64,000 bases of DNA from contig CM077833.1 in assembly GCA_039720395.1 (NCBI GenBank), positions 25,876,271-25,940,270 on the forward strand, in the 5' to 3' direction. Origin of the DNA: Liquidambar formosana (taxonomy: Eukaryota > Streptophyta > Magnoliopsida > Saxifragales > Altingiaceae). The notes beneath the pieces were generated by a model that did no database searches, had not been told where the DNA came from, and worked only from the letters and a program-made list of their open reading frames with translations. Positions 1 through 10,345 of the stretch are shown in pieces; the first letter of the stretch is position 1, and each line of letters starts with the position of its first letter. The translations under genes were made by a program, and so were the position numbers.

Positions 1-381
1 CTCGTGAGAAAAAAAAAAAAATAAAAAGAGAGAGAGAGTAAAATAACGAAGTAAGGAGGTGACTTTAAAAAGTCAAAGAATGAGGAACAAAACCCAAGTA
101 CTGAACTACTGGAAACAAAATGTATAAGGATCCCTTTGTCCTGATGGGATGTATACAACGTAAAACTCATAGATACCTTAAAAAAGGAAAAAGGACACTT
201 AAAAATAAACCCTAATCTCATTGTTGTACCTCTTCCAATTTGCTCATTGCAAAAACCCTAGCAGAATAAACAACAGATACTGAAATCCTTCTACAAAACA
301 TAAATAATAATCATCGGATAATAACAAATAATAATCATTCTAAGAGCAGAACATGATTAGAACAGCGTATTAGGGGCTTAC

Positions 382-890
382 CTCACACCTCTAGTTCGCT
401 TCTTCTCTTCGATTGGAGAGGCACTCACACGAATTTCTTTTACACCTGCACAGAGCGGACCACCGATGTCCAACATCCAGGCTATGATCACAAAGCTATT
501 TATCCAACCAAAACCCCAAAAAATAAGCTGAAAGAAAGATCCTGAAATTAAACAAAAGAGCAATCAGTCAGAATCAAAAACCCTAAAATGAAATAAAAGA
601 GAAACTGGTAAGAAGAAAGAAGAAAAAGAATAGGAGCGAGACAACACTTGGACAGCAAACAAAAGGGAATAAAAAACAAAAGAGAAATCAGAATTTACAT
701 ATAATCTCAGCACACAAAAATGGATCAGAAATTGTATATAAACTCAGGAAAAAAAAATATAATATAGAACCTGTGCATAATCCAAAACCAACCGAGAAGC
801 ATGAACACCCTACCTCCGATCGCAGAAAGAGCAATAGAAAGAAGCGTGAGAAGAGAGAGTGAAAGCAGTGGTGAAGTGGAAGAAGAGAGA
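382..890 (-). CDS. Possible 5' exons of an unidentified gene leaving the left edge
   Basis: On the minus strand an exon-like block at 541-382 is bounded by a good acceptor (TTTAATTTCAG before 541) and a consensus donor (GAG/GTAAGC after 382). Its open frame reads a hydrophobic stretch followed by MLDIGGPLCAG and a basic end, EEKKRTRGVR. A further exon-like block, about 890 to 771, is CT-rich like a plant 5' leader and ends at CACAG/GTTCTA, giving an intron of 542-770. The upstream ATG codons in that first block do not read into the long frame of the second block, so the start is unresolved. It could lie inside exon 2, or the first block could be untranslated. I do not recognise the protein. 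Anything downstream would lie before position 378 or off the window. Confidence 0.35.
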
Positions 891-991
891 GAGTGAGATG
901 TGACGAGAGAGGACGGAAGGGGGCAGACTGCAGAGAATCAGGTCACTTTCTCTTCCACCTTCTGCGCACCAGCTGTGAAAGAACCACTCTT

Positions 992-1005
992 AAACGACGT
1001 CGTTT
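992..1005. promoter_or_regulatory. 14-bp palindrome AAACGACGTCGTTT
   Basis: A perfect palindrome with an ACGT core lies about 100 bp upstream of the putative transcription start of the minus-strand exons at 382-890. ACGT cores are typical bZIP contact sites. A promoter role is inferred from position only. Confidence 0.35.
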
Positions 1006-1182
1006 ATTTGTCTGGGGCTTTAACACGCGCAGGTAGAAAGCCGTCAATGCTTTGTCGCCTTCTGGTTGAACAAATCAAAACACTGTAGAAGGTATAGGAG
1101 GTGTCGTTTTACTTTAGAGGATGAACTTTCAGTTGCCATGTTGGACCAAACTTTCGGGGACGAAACTAAAACCTTCCCTTTT

Positions 1183-2304
1183 AAAGCATCTCCAGTATGT
1201 GAGTTCAATTTTTTGTATTATTGTTATTTTAATATATATTATAGCATCAGATGCTATAATTAGATACAAATTGTTTTAATGGTACAAATGACATAATATA
1301 TTATTTTTTGCCATAACCTCTATTCCTTTCATTTTTTTTATAAACAATCAATTACCATCTTCCTTCTTCCGACCTTCATTTTTCCAAACACAAAATTACA
1401 ATGCTAACTAGATTTGTCCGTTCAACGAATTATATAACATGTATATATTTTTTGTTTTATTTATACTGCGTATAAGATTTCAATATTATTTTTAAAAATA
1501 GTGTATTTATTTACGGGTTGTTTGGTTACTGATAAAATTTTGAAAGATAAATATTGTATTTTTTACAGTTGCTGGTATGTGTGGTTGTTGAAAAGTGGAG
1601 AGAGAGTTGATATGGCAAATATAGCAATAGCTCACTCTTGTACTATATTTGGCACAAGGGTAAGCTATTGCTATTTTTAGCATAAGTTTTTAGCACACCA
1701 TTGGAGTAGCCCAACTTGTACTAAATGCTATAATATAGCAATAGCACAGGTTATAGCTCATCATTGGAGATTATGCTACAATGCCAAATGCTATAATTTA
1801 ACACAAAGTACTCCAATGGTGTAAATAACATAGTATGCTATTTTTTTGCCACAACCTCCCTTTCCTTCATTTTTTTATAAACTACTACCAACTACCATTT
1901 TCCAACTTTTATTGTTCTAACCACAAAATTATGATGCTAACTAGATTTTTCATGTGCAACTTTTTTTTTTTTCTTTTTTAAAAATTATATAAGATTTCAA
2001 TATTATTTTTGAAATTATTGTATTTATTTAAGGGCTATTTGGTTACTGAGAAAATTTTAGAAGAGAAATGGAGGAAAATAAATATTGTATTTTTCACAGT
2101 TGCTAGAGCATTGGTTGTTGAGAAATGGAGGAAAAGCCGACATGGCGAATATAGCAATAACTCACCCTTGTACTATATTTGGCATAAGGGTGAGTTATTG
2201 CTATTTTTAGCACAGGTTTTTAGCACACTATTGGAGCAGCCTAACTTGTGATAAATGCTATAATATAGCAATAGTATAGATTATAACTCACCACTAAGAT
2301 GCTT
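1183..2304. repeat. Tandem pair of AT-rich TIR/MITE-like units
   Basis: Two diverged copies of a unit of about 520-530 bp lie head to tail. Both contain the phrases TTTCAATATTATTTTT and TTGTACTATATTTGGCA, offset by about 520 bp. The outer ends are inverted: AAAGCATCTCCAGT at the left and the complement of AAAGCATCTTAGTG at the right. Internal units end in CTCCAATGGTG-like sequence. No coding capacity and no clear target duplication are visible. It looks like a non-autonomous DNA transposon that has been dimerised. Confidence 0.6.
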
Positions 2305-3732
2305 TATAGGAGCTTTAGATTTTTATTTTCTAGTGACATTTCTCTTGCAGCTATGTATAAGAAAGTAAATATTAGTACTAGTAATAACACCATTCGGTGG
2401 TTACTGTCACCATTAAAAAAAAAAAAGAGAGAGTATTTTTTCACTAATTTTAAGTTGTTTCTTTCTTTCTTTGTATCTTCTTTGTCCTATATACATACGC
2501 GTTAAACACGTTGGAATCATGATTCACTATTGGTTTAAAAAAATGGGTAATGCTACCTTGCCTCATACATCCTACATTTTATCCTACTATGTGTATTTGG
2601 GAGGGTTTTAATTTTTAGGGTTTAATCATATCAATAGATACCACAATTTTACCCTACTTAAATGCCCATTGTAGGGTAAAGTAGCATTACATAGGAGGGT
2701 AAAGTAGCATTACCCAAAAAGAAATTATTCTTTTATTATTATATTATTCTTTTTGCTTTTTTGACCTGGAAAAAAATGTAAATTAAACACAGTCAAATTT
2801 AAAAGACAAATCTTTTGACAATAGACAAGATAAACCGAGAGGGCTCTCCAATTCAAAATGGTTTTTTCTTTGTCAAAAGCATGCACTACCCTACTACCCC
2901 ATTTTCAGTTATTTCTTTAATTAGGTTAGTCAAAGAATTAAACAAGGAAAGCCCATGGATTTTAAATCCGATGTTTTGCTTAGCTCGGGAATTCGATAAA
3001 TAAAATTGGTTTGCAACTCAACTCGACAAAATCTTCGAATCGATAAATAGATATATCTATAATGGAGTGGCATGATGAGAGATGTAAACAAGTTTAGTCA
3101 AGTTTAATTGTTTTCTATTCAGGCTTGGTTTGATAAATTAACGAGCTGAAATATAAGTCCAAGTTTAATTTGCTTTTTTTACGAACAAGTTTGAATAGGC
3201 CTTATATCAAGTCAATCTTTAGTTATTTTGTTATTAAAAATATTAAAAATTTTATTGAACCAAATAGTATATTACCTGAACTTGACTTGATAAATTATTG
3301 AATTTACTTGTTAAAATACCTAAAACTAAAGTAACAAAAGGGCATGGCCAGTTGATACAGGCATGAGGTGACTTTATTATTTGCAATAAACTCCCCTCTT
3401 TGGCTCTTCACTGTGCCCATAATTAGAAGGGGCTTACCCTACTAAAAATTATGAGTCCTCTCCATTACAAATGTATTTTTGTGTTTTCACCCGCGGAAGA
3501 AATAAAAAAAGAAAGAAAGAAAGAAACCATGATTGCAGAGTAGATCATGAAGGGAGTAGAAGCTGTCAAGTAGCAATTTCGGCCCAAATCAAGTGGGCCA
3601 ATTTGGTCAGTAGGGCTTTTTCTCAGCCTATACCATGCTGGGAGCAGCAGGCTCCAGGCCCAGAAACAGACCCAGGGCCGTCAACCTCCCTCAAAGACTC
3701 AAAGTCTCAAACCAAGAACCTAAAAGATAATT
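2305..3732. other. Intergenic, no gene recognised
   Basis: AT-rich sequence with only short chance reading frames. A direct repeat of a GGGTAAAGTAGCATTAC-like phrase near 2675-2715 is the only structure I noticed. Confidence 0.5.
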
Positions 3733-4119
3733 GGGGGCCTCTATTGGCACCCAAAGACTTTGCTCTTCACTCCCACACTTTTTTTACATTTCAATATTTT
3801 ATAAAAATTATAAAAGGTTTTTATAAAAATCGAACACGCTAACCATTAGAAAAACTCATTTTGAACAAATTTGTAGAAGAAACTTTTTTCTAAATTTATC
3901 GTTTAAATGAAAATTTTGGCCATTTATAGTATTTGTTTCATAAATGGCTAAAAGTCCATTTAAACGACAGATTTTTGAAAAACATTTTTCTTCAAAATTG
4001 TTTAAAATGATGTTTTATAATAAATAAAGTAATTAGTTTTTATGAAAATCTTTTATATTTTTCATAAAACCTTAAAATGTAAAGTAAATAGGGGCTGCAA
4101 AGCAAGTCCTCGGGCCCCC
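3733..4119. mobile_element. MULE-type MITE, 387 bp, 9-bp target duplication
   Basis: The element is flanked by identical 9-bp copies AAGATAATT (3724-3732 and 4120-4128), the length expected for Mutator-like elements. The termini are inverted (GGGGGCC at left, GGCCCCC at right). The interior is a long imperfect palindrome of AT-rich sequence with TTTTATAAAAA and GTAGAAGAAA phrases on one side and complements on the other. There is no transposase. A relative with the same interior lies at 61714-62067. Confidence 0.75.
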
Positions 4120-4288
4120 AAGATAATTAGATGATTTCTGCTTCACTTATTTTTCTTGTTCTTTCATCATTTGCAAATAAATAAGTTTTTACAAAATATT
4201 AATGTGGGTTTTATTTTTTATTTTTTGGGTTAAAAAAAAATCTCATAACTATAAAATCAAACACATTTAGGAAAAGCTACACCACACA

Positions 4289-4444
4289 GGAAGGGGCTTT
4301 GGTCGCTTAAGCAAGAGGTCTCGGGTTCGAGCCCTTGTAAATGCAGAAAACTTTATTGGAAAAGGTCCCCGCTTCAGCGCCCAACCGTACCTCGGAGAAT
4401 TAGTCCTGGGCGAAACCTAGGAATGCCTTGGGAAACCAAAAAAA
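4289..4444 (+). mobile_element. tRNA-derived SINE, 5'-truncated, with target duplication
   Basis: A pol III B-box-like GGTTCGAGCCC is followed by a non-tRNA body containing CTTCAGCGCCCAACCG and an A-rich tail. A perfect 17-bp duplication AAAAGCTACACCACACA flanks it (4272-4288 and 4445-4461), showing retroposition. The left part lacks the A-box region seen in the related copy at 17363-18120, so this copy appears truncated at its 5' end. Confidence 0.8.
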
Positions 4445-4461
4445 AAAAGCTACACCACACA

Positions 4462-6791
4462 TATTTTAATGCCCTCCCTCCCAAATGTAAAAACAGTATC
4501 AGATTCTTCAAGGAATTACTTCACCAGTGATTATCAATTCCCAGAAAATCCATGTGTTTACAAATCATCATGGTATACATTCCCCCTTTAATGCAATAGT
4601 AAACCAAGATATGCAGTGATCCATCTTATAAAGAATTCTTCAGTGATGGAGAATTTATTCTTGTGAACAAAAGTGATTATTTTGTTGAATTTGCTCCCTA
4701 ATGCCATCCCCCAAGTGGAGTTGCTTATCCAGACTTGAAGAAAGGTTTTCAGATTAGGATATATGCTGTCTCTCATATAAGATCATAAGCCACATGTTTT
4801 TCCATTATTTTTTAGGACTCGTCATGGGGGGAAGTATCTCTACTTCAACTTTGATTCCTTCCTATCTTTATAAAAAAAGTGTAAATAGTAATAAATTAAA
4901 CGAAGAGAGAAATAGAGTGACGTGTACTTATCTTATCTTAATTGAGGTGAATCGGATGGTTCAAGAAAAAAAAATAATAAAAAAAAAAAAAAAAACCCTT
5001 ATGCTGGTAAAGATTGTGTGCAGCACTCAGTTTTCAAAGGGGGACCAAAGGGAAAAAACTGATTATGTAAGCCATGACTTCACGCGCCCACCTTCTATGT
5101 GGCGCCCATTCTGCATGCTTATCTTACTTGCTAAGAATATACTTTTTCTTACCTGCTTAAAAGTAATTACCTAGCGTATTATTTCACCACGTGTGAATTA
5201 GGTGACTATAAATTAATTTTTGAACCCCGTCTCTTGTTTTATTTTTAATTTTATTTTTAGTTAGAATTGAACTGCTCCATAGTGCCCTTTAATTTTGCAC
5301 CGAAACCAATGTTTTTAACCCAAATGAAACATAATTCAAAACGCTGCGTTTGGACAGCTTATATAAAAACTAAACTTGGGAATTCTAGTTGTAAACCCAT
5401 GTTGATTGTGTCATTGGTTTCCCCTTTTTTGTAAGAATCCTAATACAATGTGAATGGAGTTTTCCTAGAAAAATTACGCTAACAAACACGAGAATCGGTA
5501 ATAAAATTTCGTTTTTAGAAATGAAACTTGTGAATTAAACATTGCCTTAAGACAACCAAATATATAAAACGGCATACACCCTTATAATTTCTCTATTGAT
5601 TACTAGTACATTAAAACATGTCTTTTATTTTACATTCTTTTGGGAGACATCAAATAAAATTTGATCCCACTATGTATTCTCTATGACAGTCACAAGTTAT
5701 TACCACTTGGCCAAAATACCAGTACATCCTAAATTACGGGTTGCCAATAGAGTATATCCAGCGAGATTTTAGACTAGTTGCTGTCCTCCATTCTTTCCTC
5801 GATGCAAAGCCAAGATTTTGTTGAAAATAAAAAATAAAAATGAAAAACCAAAAATTACAAGCTGGTAAGGATTTGGTAAAGAGTATTAGGGAGGCCTCTG
5901 GCCAGAATATCTCCACAAGAGCATCACGAAAGTGGCCGAGTCCACAAATTGGACTGGTTATATGCCATGAGAATAAGCCACTTCTAGACCCAAAAGAATA
6001 GCCATGTAGTTTGGTGAATAGTGGTAAATTGGTAATAGAGGGAGAAGCTTCCAATTGGAGGCCATTGCGTGATAACCGGCCAGAGTGACCTCTAAAGAAC
6101 ATTCCCGAGTCTTCCGGCCAAGAGAAGTGTGGAAGAGTCCAAGAGATCTTACGTCATTGAAATCGTGGCAAGGTACGTGGTCCCCACTTGGACCCTATAC
6201 CATCGGTTTCTTCGTTCTGGGTTTCTCCAATACTCCAGTCACCTTCTAAGGAGACTCAAAATAAAAATAATGCCTTTTGCGTGCATGAAAAGTAATGGAT
6301 AATACTTTACTTCTCATTGAGGGGAGCAATTGTTCTTCCATTCTATTATATTATCGTCACATGTATAACAAATAAATGAAAATTGATTATATACATATAT
6401 TCCTTGTGTTATGTTATTATGTACATGTATTTATGTATCCATATATATATGTTTGTGTGTTCAAATAAAAATGATTATGTATCTATATATTTGTATTCAT
6501 ATATTCACATATCAGTATCCATATATTCATATTTTTAAAAATCAATTATTACACGTGACGTAATATAAATAGGAGGGAGGAAGAGTTGCTCCTCCACTGT
6601 GAGAAGCCAACTATTCTCCAAAATTAATTTACTCAAAAATTAATGCCTAAACCATTCTTTTTTTTAACCTTTCGTGTTAGATTTTTACAAATCTCTCCTA
6701 CTACACTTGTAGATATTTAGTTGTTATATAATTATATATGTTGGACAAAAAAATCAATATTTTCTTGAATTAGTGAGCTATGTTGCATTTG
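4462..6791. other. Intergenic, no gene recognised
   Basis: AT-rich DNA. The longest frame is 122 codons on the minus strand (6102-5734) and matches no family I know, so I do not call it a gene. Short tracts of ATATAT/CATATAT type lie around 6380-6540. Confidence 0.5.
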
Positions 6792-6810
6792 AACTATTAT
6801 TAGAAGATCA

Positions 6811-7005
6811 TTCCTACAAGGTTGGTTGAGTGGTTGGGCTTTAGGTGTGTTTTTCAAAGATCAACATTTAAACTCTTCGTAAAAATCATTATCTGTATGG
6901 GTATGAAACATCTCACACAGGTCGTTAGGAGAATAGCCTAGACTGAAATCTCAGCGGGAGTAAAGTTTAGAAAATCCCTAATCATTAAATTTAAAAAAAA
7001 AAAAA
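6811..7005 (+). mobile_element. SINE-like retroposon with 19-bp duplication and poly(A)
   Basis: Flanked by AACTATTATTAGAAGATCA (6792-6810) and the same 19-mer with one mismatch (7006-7024). An A-box-like GGTTGAGTGGTT lies near the 5' end, a degraded B-box region follows, and the body ends in a run of A. The sequence differs from the SINE at 4289, so it belongs to a second family. No protein is encoded. Confidence 0.7.
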
Positions 7006-7024
7006 AACTATTATTGGAAGATCA

Positions 7025-9090
7025 AAAATTCCGTGTTAAAAATTTTAAATCACCATTGGCCTCTCTCTCTCTCTCTCGTATTTTTTTTAAAATAAATATT
7101 TATTATTATAAAAAACTATTTTTTCTTACAAAATAATGAACACTTATTAAAAAAAAATATGAACAATTAATTTAAAATGAACATCATATTCTCTATCAAG
7201 ATTGCTTTAAAGGTAATTTACCTAAAAAATAATTAAATAAGGGAGTTTGAGTTTTCAGATCAAAATTAAGCCATAGCATCAAAAACACAATTCTATCACA
7301 TTAAAAGTGGAAATTTAATAATAATAATAATAATAAAGTTATAGTGATTATTCTAACTTTTTAAAAAATATTATAATTGAAAGTGATAGAATTGTACCTA
7401 TAAAGTTATGTAAAATTTATTAAATTATCTAATTTTGAATTGGACACTTAAACACATTCTAAATAAAGATAAGATTAGATGAACTTTCCATACCATCTTA
7501 TGATCGACCTTGGATTCAGTGTTGAGTTTCAACTCACCAGCATATTGAAGTGTTTTGGACAATTAAATGGATCAATAGACAATCCAAATTAAAAGGTAAC
7601 AACTTATTTGGTTATTTTAATAATAATTTTTTCATCTTTTCATCTTTCGATGATGTAATGCTCGGTTCACCTTATGATCTCAACTCTTAAATAATTAAAA
7701 TGTCAACCGGTTTTGTACATAATTCATGACAACCACTTGGTGGGTCCCGACCGTATAGGGTGCAGTTTCCAGTTCAGTGTTTTGGAGGGCCGTTAGTAAT
7801 TTGAAGGGGAGCCACAGGGGGCCGCGTAATGCGAGTTGTCAGTGCACGTGTGATGACCTCGATGTTTCGCATGACTCCTGTATATTTCTAGAGAGCAGGA
7901 GAGCCCAAGCAGAGAGTATAATGAAGGCTTGCCGTGAAAAGGAAAAGGCAAAAAATAAAAAATAAAAAATTAGAGGAAACAACAAAGGGAGCTAGAGAAT
8001 AGAGATCACCAACCTTTCCTCCGAAATGGCACGAGTTAAGAGTGTGCTCCCTTGGGTTATTACATACCACAAAGCCTTTTCTTAAGAGGAAATTATTAAA
8101 GGCTAGCATTTTTCATGAACTAATGATAGTCTCCTTTCACTTTTGAGAAACAGCTCTTGGCCCTTATGGAAAAGAACAAATTTTGATCATTTTAACTATG
8201 GTTGTGCTATATATTATTGAATGAATAGAGAATCCTTCCTCTGTTTTCCTTTAAATTTAATCGACATTAAATGTTGAACCTCGAATCTCACCTCAATCCT
8301 CACCCTTGTGAATTAATGCTTATAACAAAGTAGTTGAAAGGATCAAAATTTGTTCTTCATATTTCCAAACAAGGAATAATTTATTCACAAACCATGTACC
8401 AGTAACACATAGCACAAAACTATCCAAGAGGGTCACACTCCACAAAGACTGAGAATATCTGCTGAAATTGATCTGAATTTTGATACGCAATTATATATGA
8501 AAGCATTCACTCAAAAATACCGAACGCAATGTGGAAGAACCCTCTTGTCCACATGCATCTATGTGGTGCGGTGCCTCCATCCCTAATTTTTCTGCCTTAA
8601 AAATAGCCACACCCACTAACTCTATAGATTCTCTTTCCACCCCTATTAAGCAAAACCCATGTGATCACAGGTCAGTCACCTAATTCACTTCCTCCCAACC
8701 ACAATTTGGCTGCCCACCACTCAGCAGAACGTTTTAGTGTTTTTTCACCGTTTTACAAAATGTGCAAAAACATTGCTACTCGGTTTAGAAGGTGGCCCAA
8801 TATATGAATGAATGTGAAAGAAAAAGGAAAAGTCGCAACAATTTCTTTGAGTCGGCGGCTGGCTGCTGGCTGCCGCGAGGGGGCATGTACGCGTTTTTTA
8901 AATGGGTTTTTGGGTGTTTTGACTTGGAAGTAGTCTTCAGTCCACAGTCTCACTCTCTATAAGGGTCCCCCGTATACTTTTCCCCTTACTTGACCGACTT
9001 CAGTCGCCCCACCTTGCCCTCGAAGAAAACTCAACCATAGGGAACTAAACGTGCTCCACTCCCTTTCTTGTTTTATTTTATTTATTATTT
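7025..9090. other. Intergenic and distal promoter, no gene recognised
   Basis: Mostly AT-rich and without a convincing reading frame. The part nearest 9000 is richer in GC and presumably belongs to the upstream control region of the zinc-finger gene. I saw no intact element here. Confidence 0.45.
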
Positions 9091-9157
9091 TATTTTTATA
9101 AACCCCATCACACTTTCGCACCACTTGTCACGCAACTTCCTTCTCTCTCTCTCTCCT

Positions 9158-9192
9158 CCCCCCACCCCCCACCCCCACCCCCACCCCCACCC
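9158..9192. promoter_or_regulatory. CCCCCA-repeat tract in the zinc-finger 5' leader
   Basis: A run of repeated CCCCCA units follows a CT repeat and lies about 170-200 bp before the ATG of the zinc-finger gene. The minus strand is a series of five or more G5-6 runs separated by single T residues, which fits a G-quadruplex; the plus strand could form an i-motif. Whether it is transcribed depends on the start site; a TATAAA-like sequence near 9097 suggests that it is. Confidence 0.5.
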
Positions 9193-9358
9193 TTTAAAAG
9201 CCCACATTCGCCCCTTCACTCTCACTCAACACATACTCCTCCACATTTACACTTACATTCACATTCACAACAACTCTCTCTCTTTCTTGAGCGTTTCTCT
9301 CACCGGCCTGCTTCACTTCTCTTTCTCTTTGTCGAATCGAGATCAGAGTACGTATCAG

Positions 9359-10105
9359 ATGGCAGCTCTTGAAGCTCTCAATTCTCCGACCACAGCCGCT
9401 CCTGTTTTTCACTTCGATAACAACAACCTCCACTTTAGTGAGCCATGGACGAAGCGAAAGCGTTCAAAGCGTCCCCATAGCCCACCGACTGAAGAAGAGT
9501 ACCTTGCTCTATGCCTTATCATGCTCGCCCGAGGCGGCGCCGCTACCGCTACTACTTCCTCCGATTCACTGCGTAGCCAGTCCCCTTTGCCGCCTCTAGC
9601 TTCATCGGGGCCGAAGCTCACCTACAAGTGTAGTGTTTGCAACAAGGCTTTCGGTTCGTACCAAGCTCTAGGCGGACACAAGGCCAGTCACCGGAAACAC
9701 GCCGGAGCCGAAGAGCAAGCGACCTCCGCCACCACCACAACGACGACTACAACCTCGAACGGTGGTGGTAGGGCCCACGAGTGCTCCATCTGCCATAAGT
9801 CTTTTCCCACCGGACAAGCCTTGGGCGGACACAAACGGTGTCACTATGAAGGCGGTAGCAACAACAGCGGTGTCACCACGTCGGAAGGTGTGGGGTCCAG
9901 CCACAGCCACAGCCACAGCAACAGCCACAGCCACAGCCAGAGCCAGAGCCAGAGCCTCAGCCACCGTGACTTCGATCTCAACCTGCCGGCTCTGCCTGTA
10001 TTTTGGGCGGGACCTCAATTCTCAGGCGATGATGAGGTAGAGAGTCCTCTGCCGGCGAAGAAACCCCGTCTCTTGATGCCGTTGACAATCGCAACCTCTC
10101 ATTAG
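9359..10105 (+). CDS. ZAT10: C2H2 zinc-finger repressor of the ZAT10/STZ type
   Basis: A single-exon, 248-residue nuclear transcription factor. In order it has a basic localisation signal KRKRSKR (32-38), an L-box [12 protein letters not shown] (45-56), two TFIIIA-type fingers (91-111 and 142-162), each with the plant QALGGH signature, and an EAR repression motif FDLNLP (205-210). Arrangement and length fit the C1-2i subfamily, and the N-terminus MAALEAL, the finger spacer and the C-terminal [14 protein letters not shown] segment fit ZAT10/STZ best. Family members repress target promoters and are induced by salt, cold, drought and wounding; that role here is inferred. The ATG at 9359 is chosen because MAALEAL is the family start; the frame stays open to 9068 only through low-complexity leader. 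A Ser-His/Ser-Gln repeat at 181-202 is unusual. Confidence 0.93.
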   Translation: MAALEALNSPTTAAPVFHFDNNNLHFSEPWTKRKRSKRPHSPPTEEEYLALCLIMLARGGAATATTSSDSLRSQSPLPPLASSGPKLTYKCSVCNKAFGSYQALGGHKASHRKHAGAEEQATSATTTTTTTTSNGGGRAHECSICHKSFPTGQALGGHKRCHYEGGSNNSGVTTSEGVGSSHSHSHSNSHSHSQSQSQSLSHRDFDLNLPALPVFWAGPQFSGDDEVESPLPAKKPRLLMPLTIATSH

Positions 10106-10345
10106 GAATTTAGGTTTATTGATTTACTTTTATTTTGTAGGAAAGTTTTAGAGATTTTTTTATTATAAATTTTTAGTTTAGAGAATTTTTCTGGTGATTT
10201 TTTTTTTTTTTTTCTCCTGTGTATATACAATTGAGCTATCCCTCAGTTGCGCAGTTGTGAAGCTTTGTAGCAGTGATGATTAATTCAATTTATTTATTTA
10301 TTTATATATATAATTGATTGAAATTATTGGTTTTGTGATCAATCT
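10106..10345 (+). other. 3' untranslated region of the zinc-finger gene
   Basis: T-rich sequence directly after the stop, with several TTTATT and AATTTATTTATTT tracts that could serve polyadenylation. The 3' end cannot be fixed from sequence alone. Confidence 0.4.

Noticed and set aside
5734..6102. 122-codon minus-strand frame
   Set aside because: No recognisable domain, no splice partners, and a low-complexity FWFFIFIFYF stretch typical of chance AT-rich frames.
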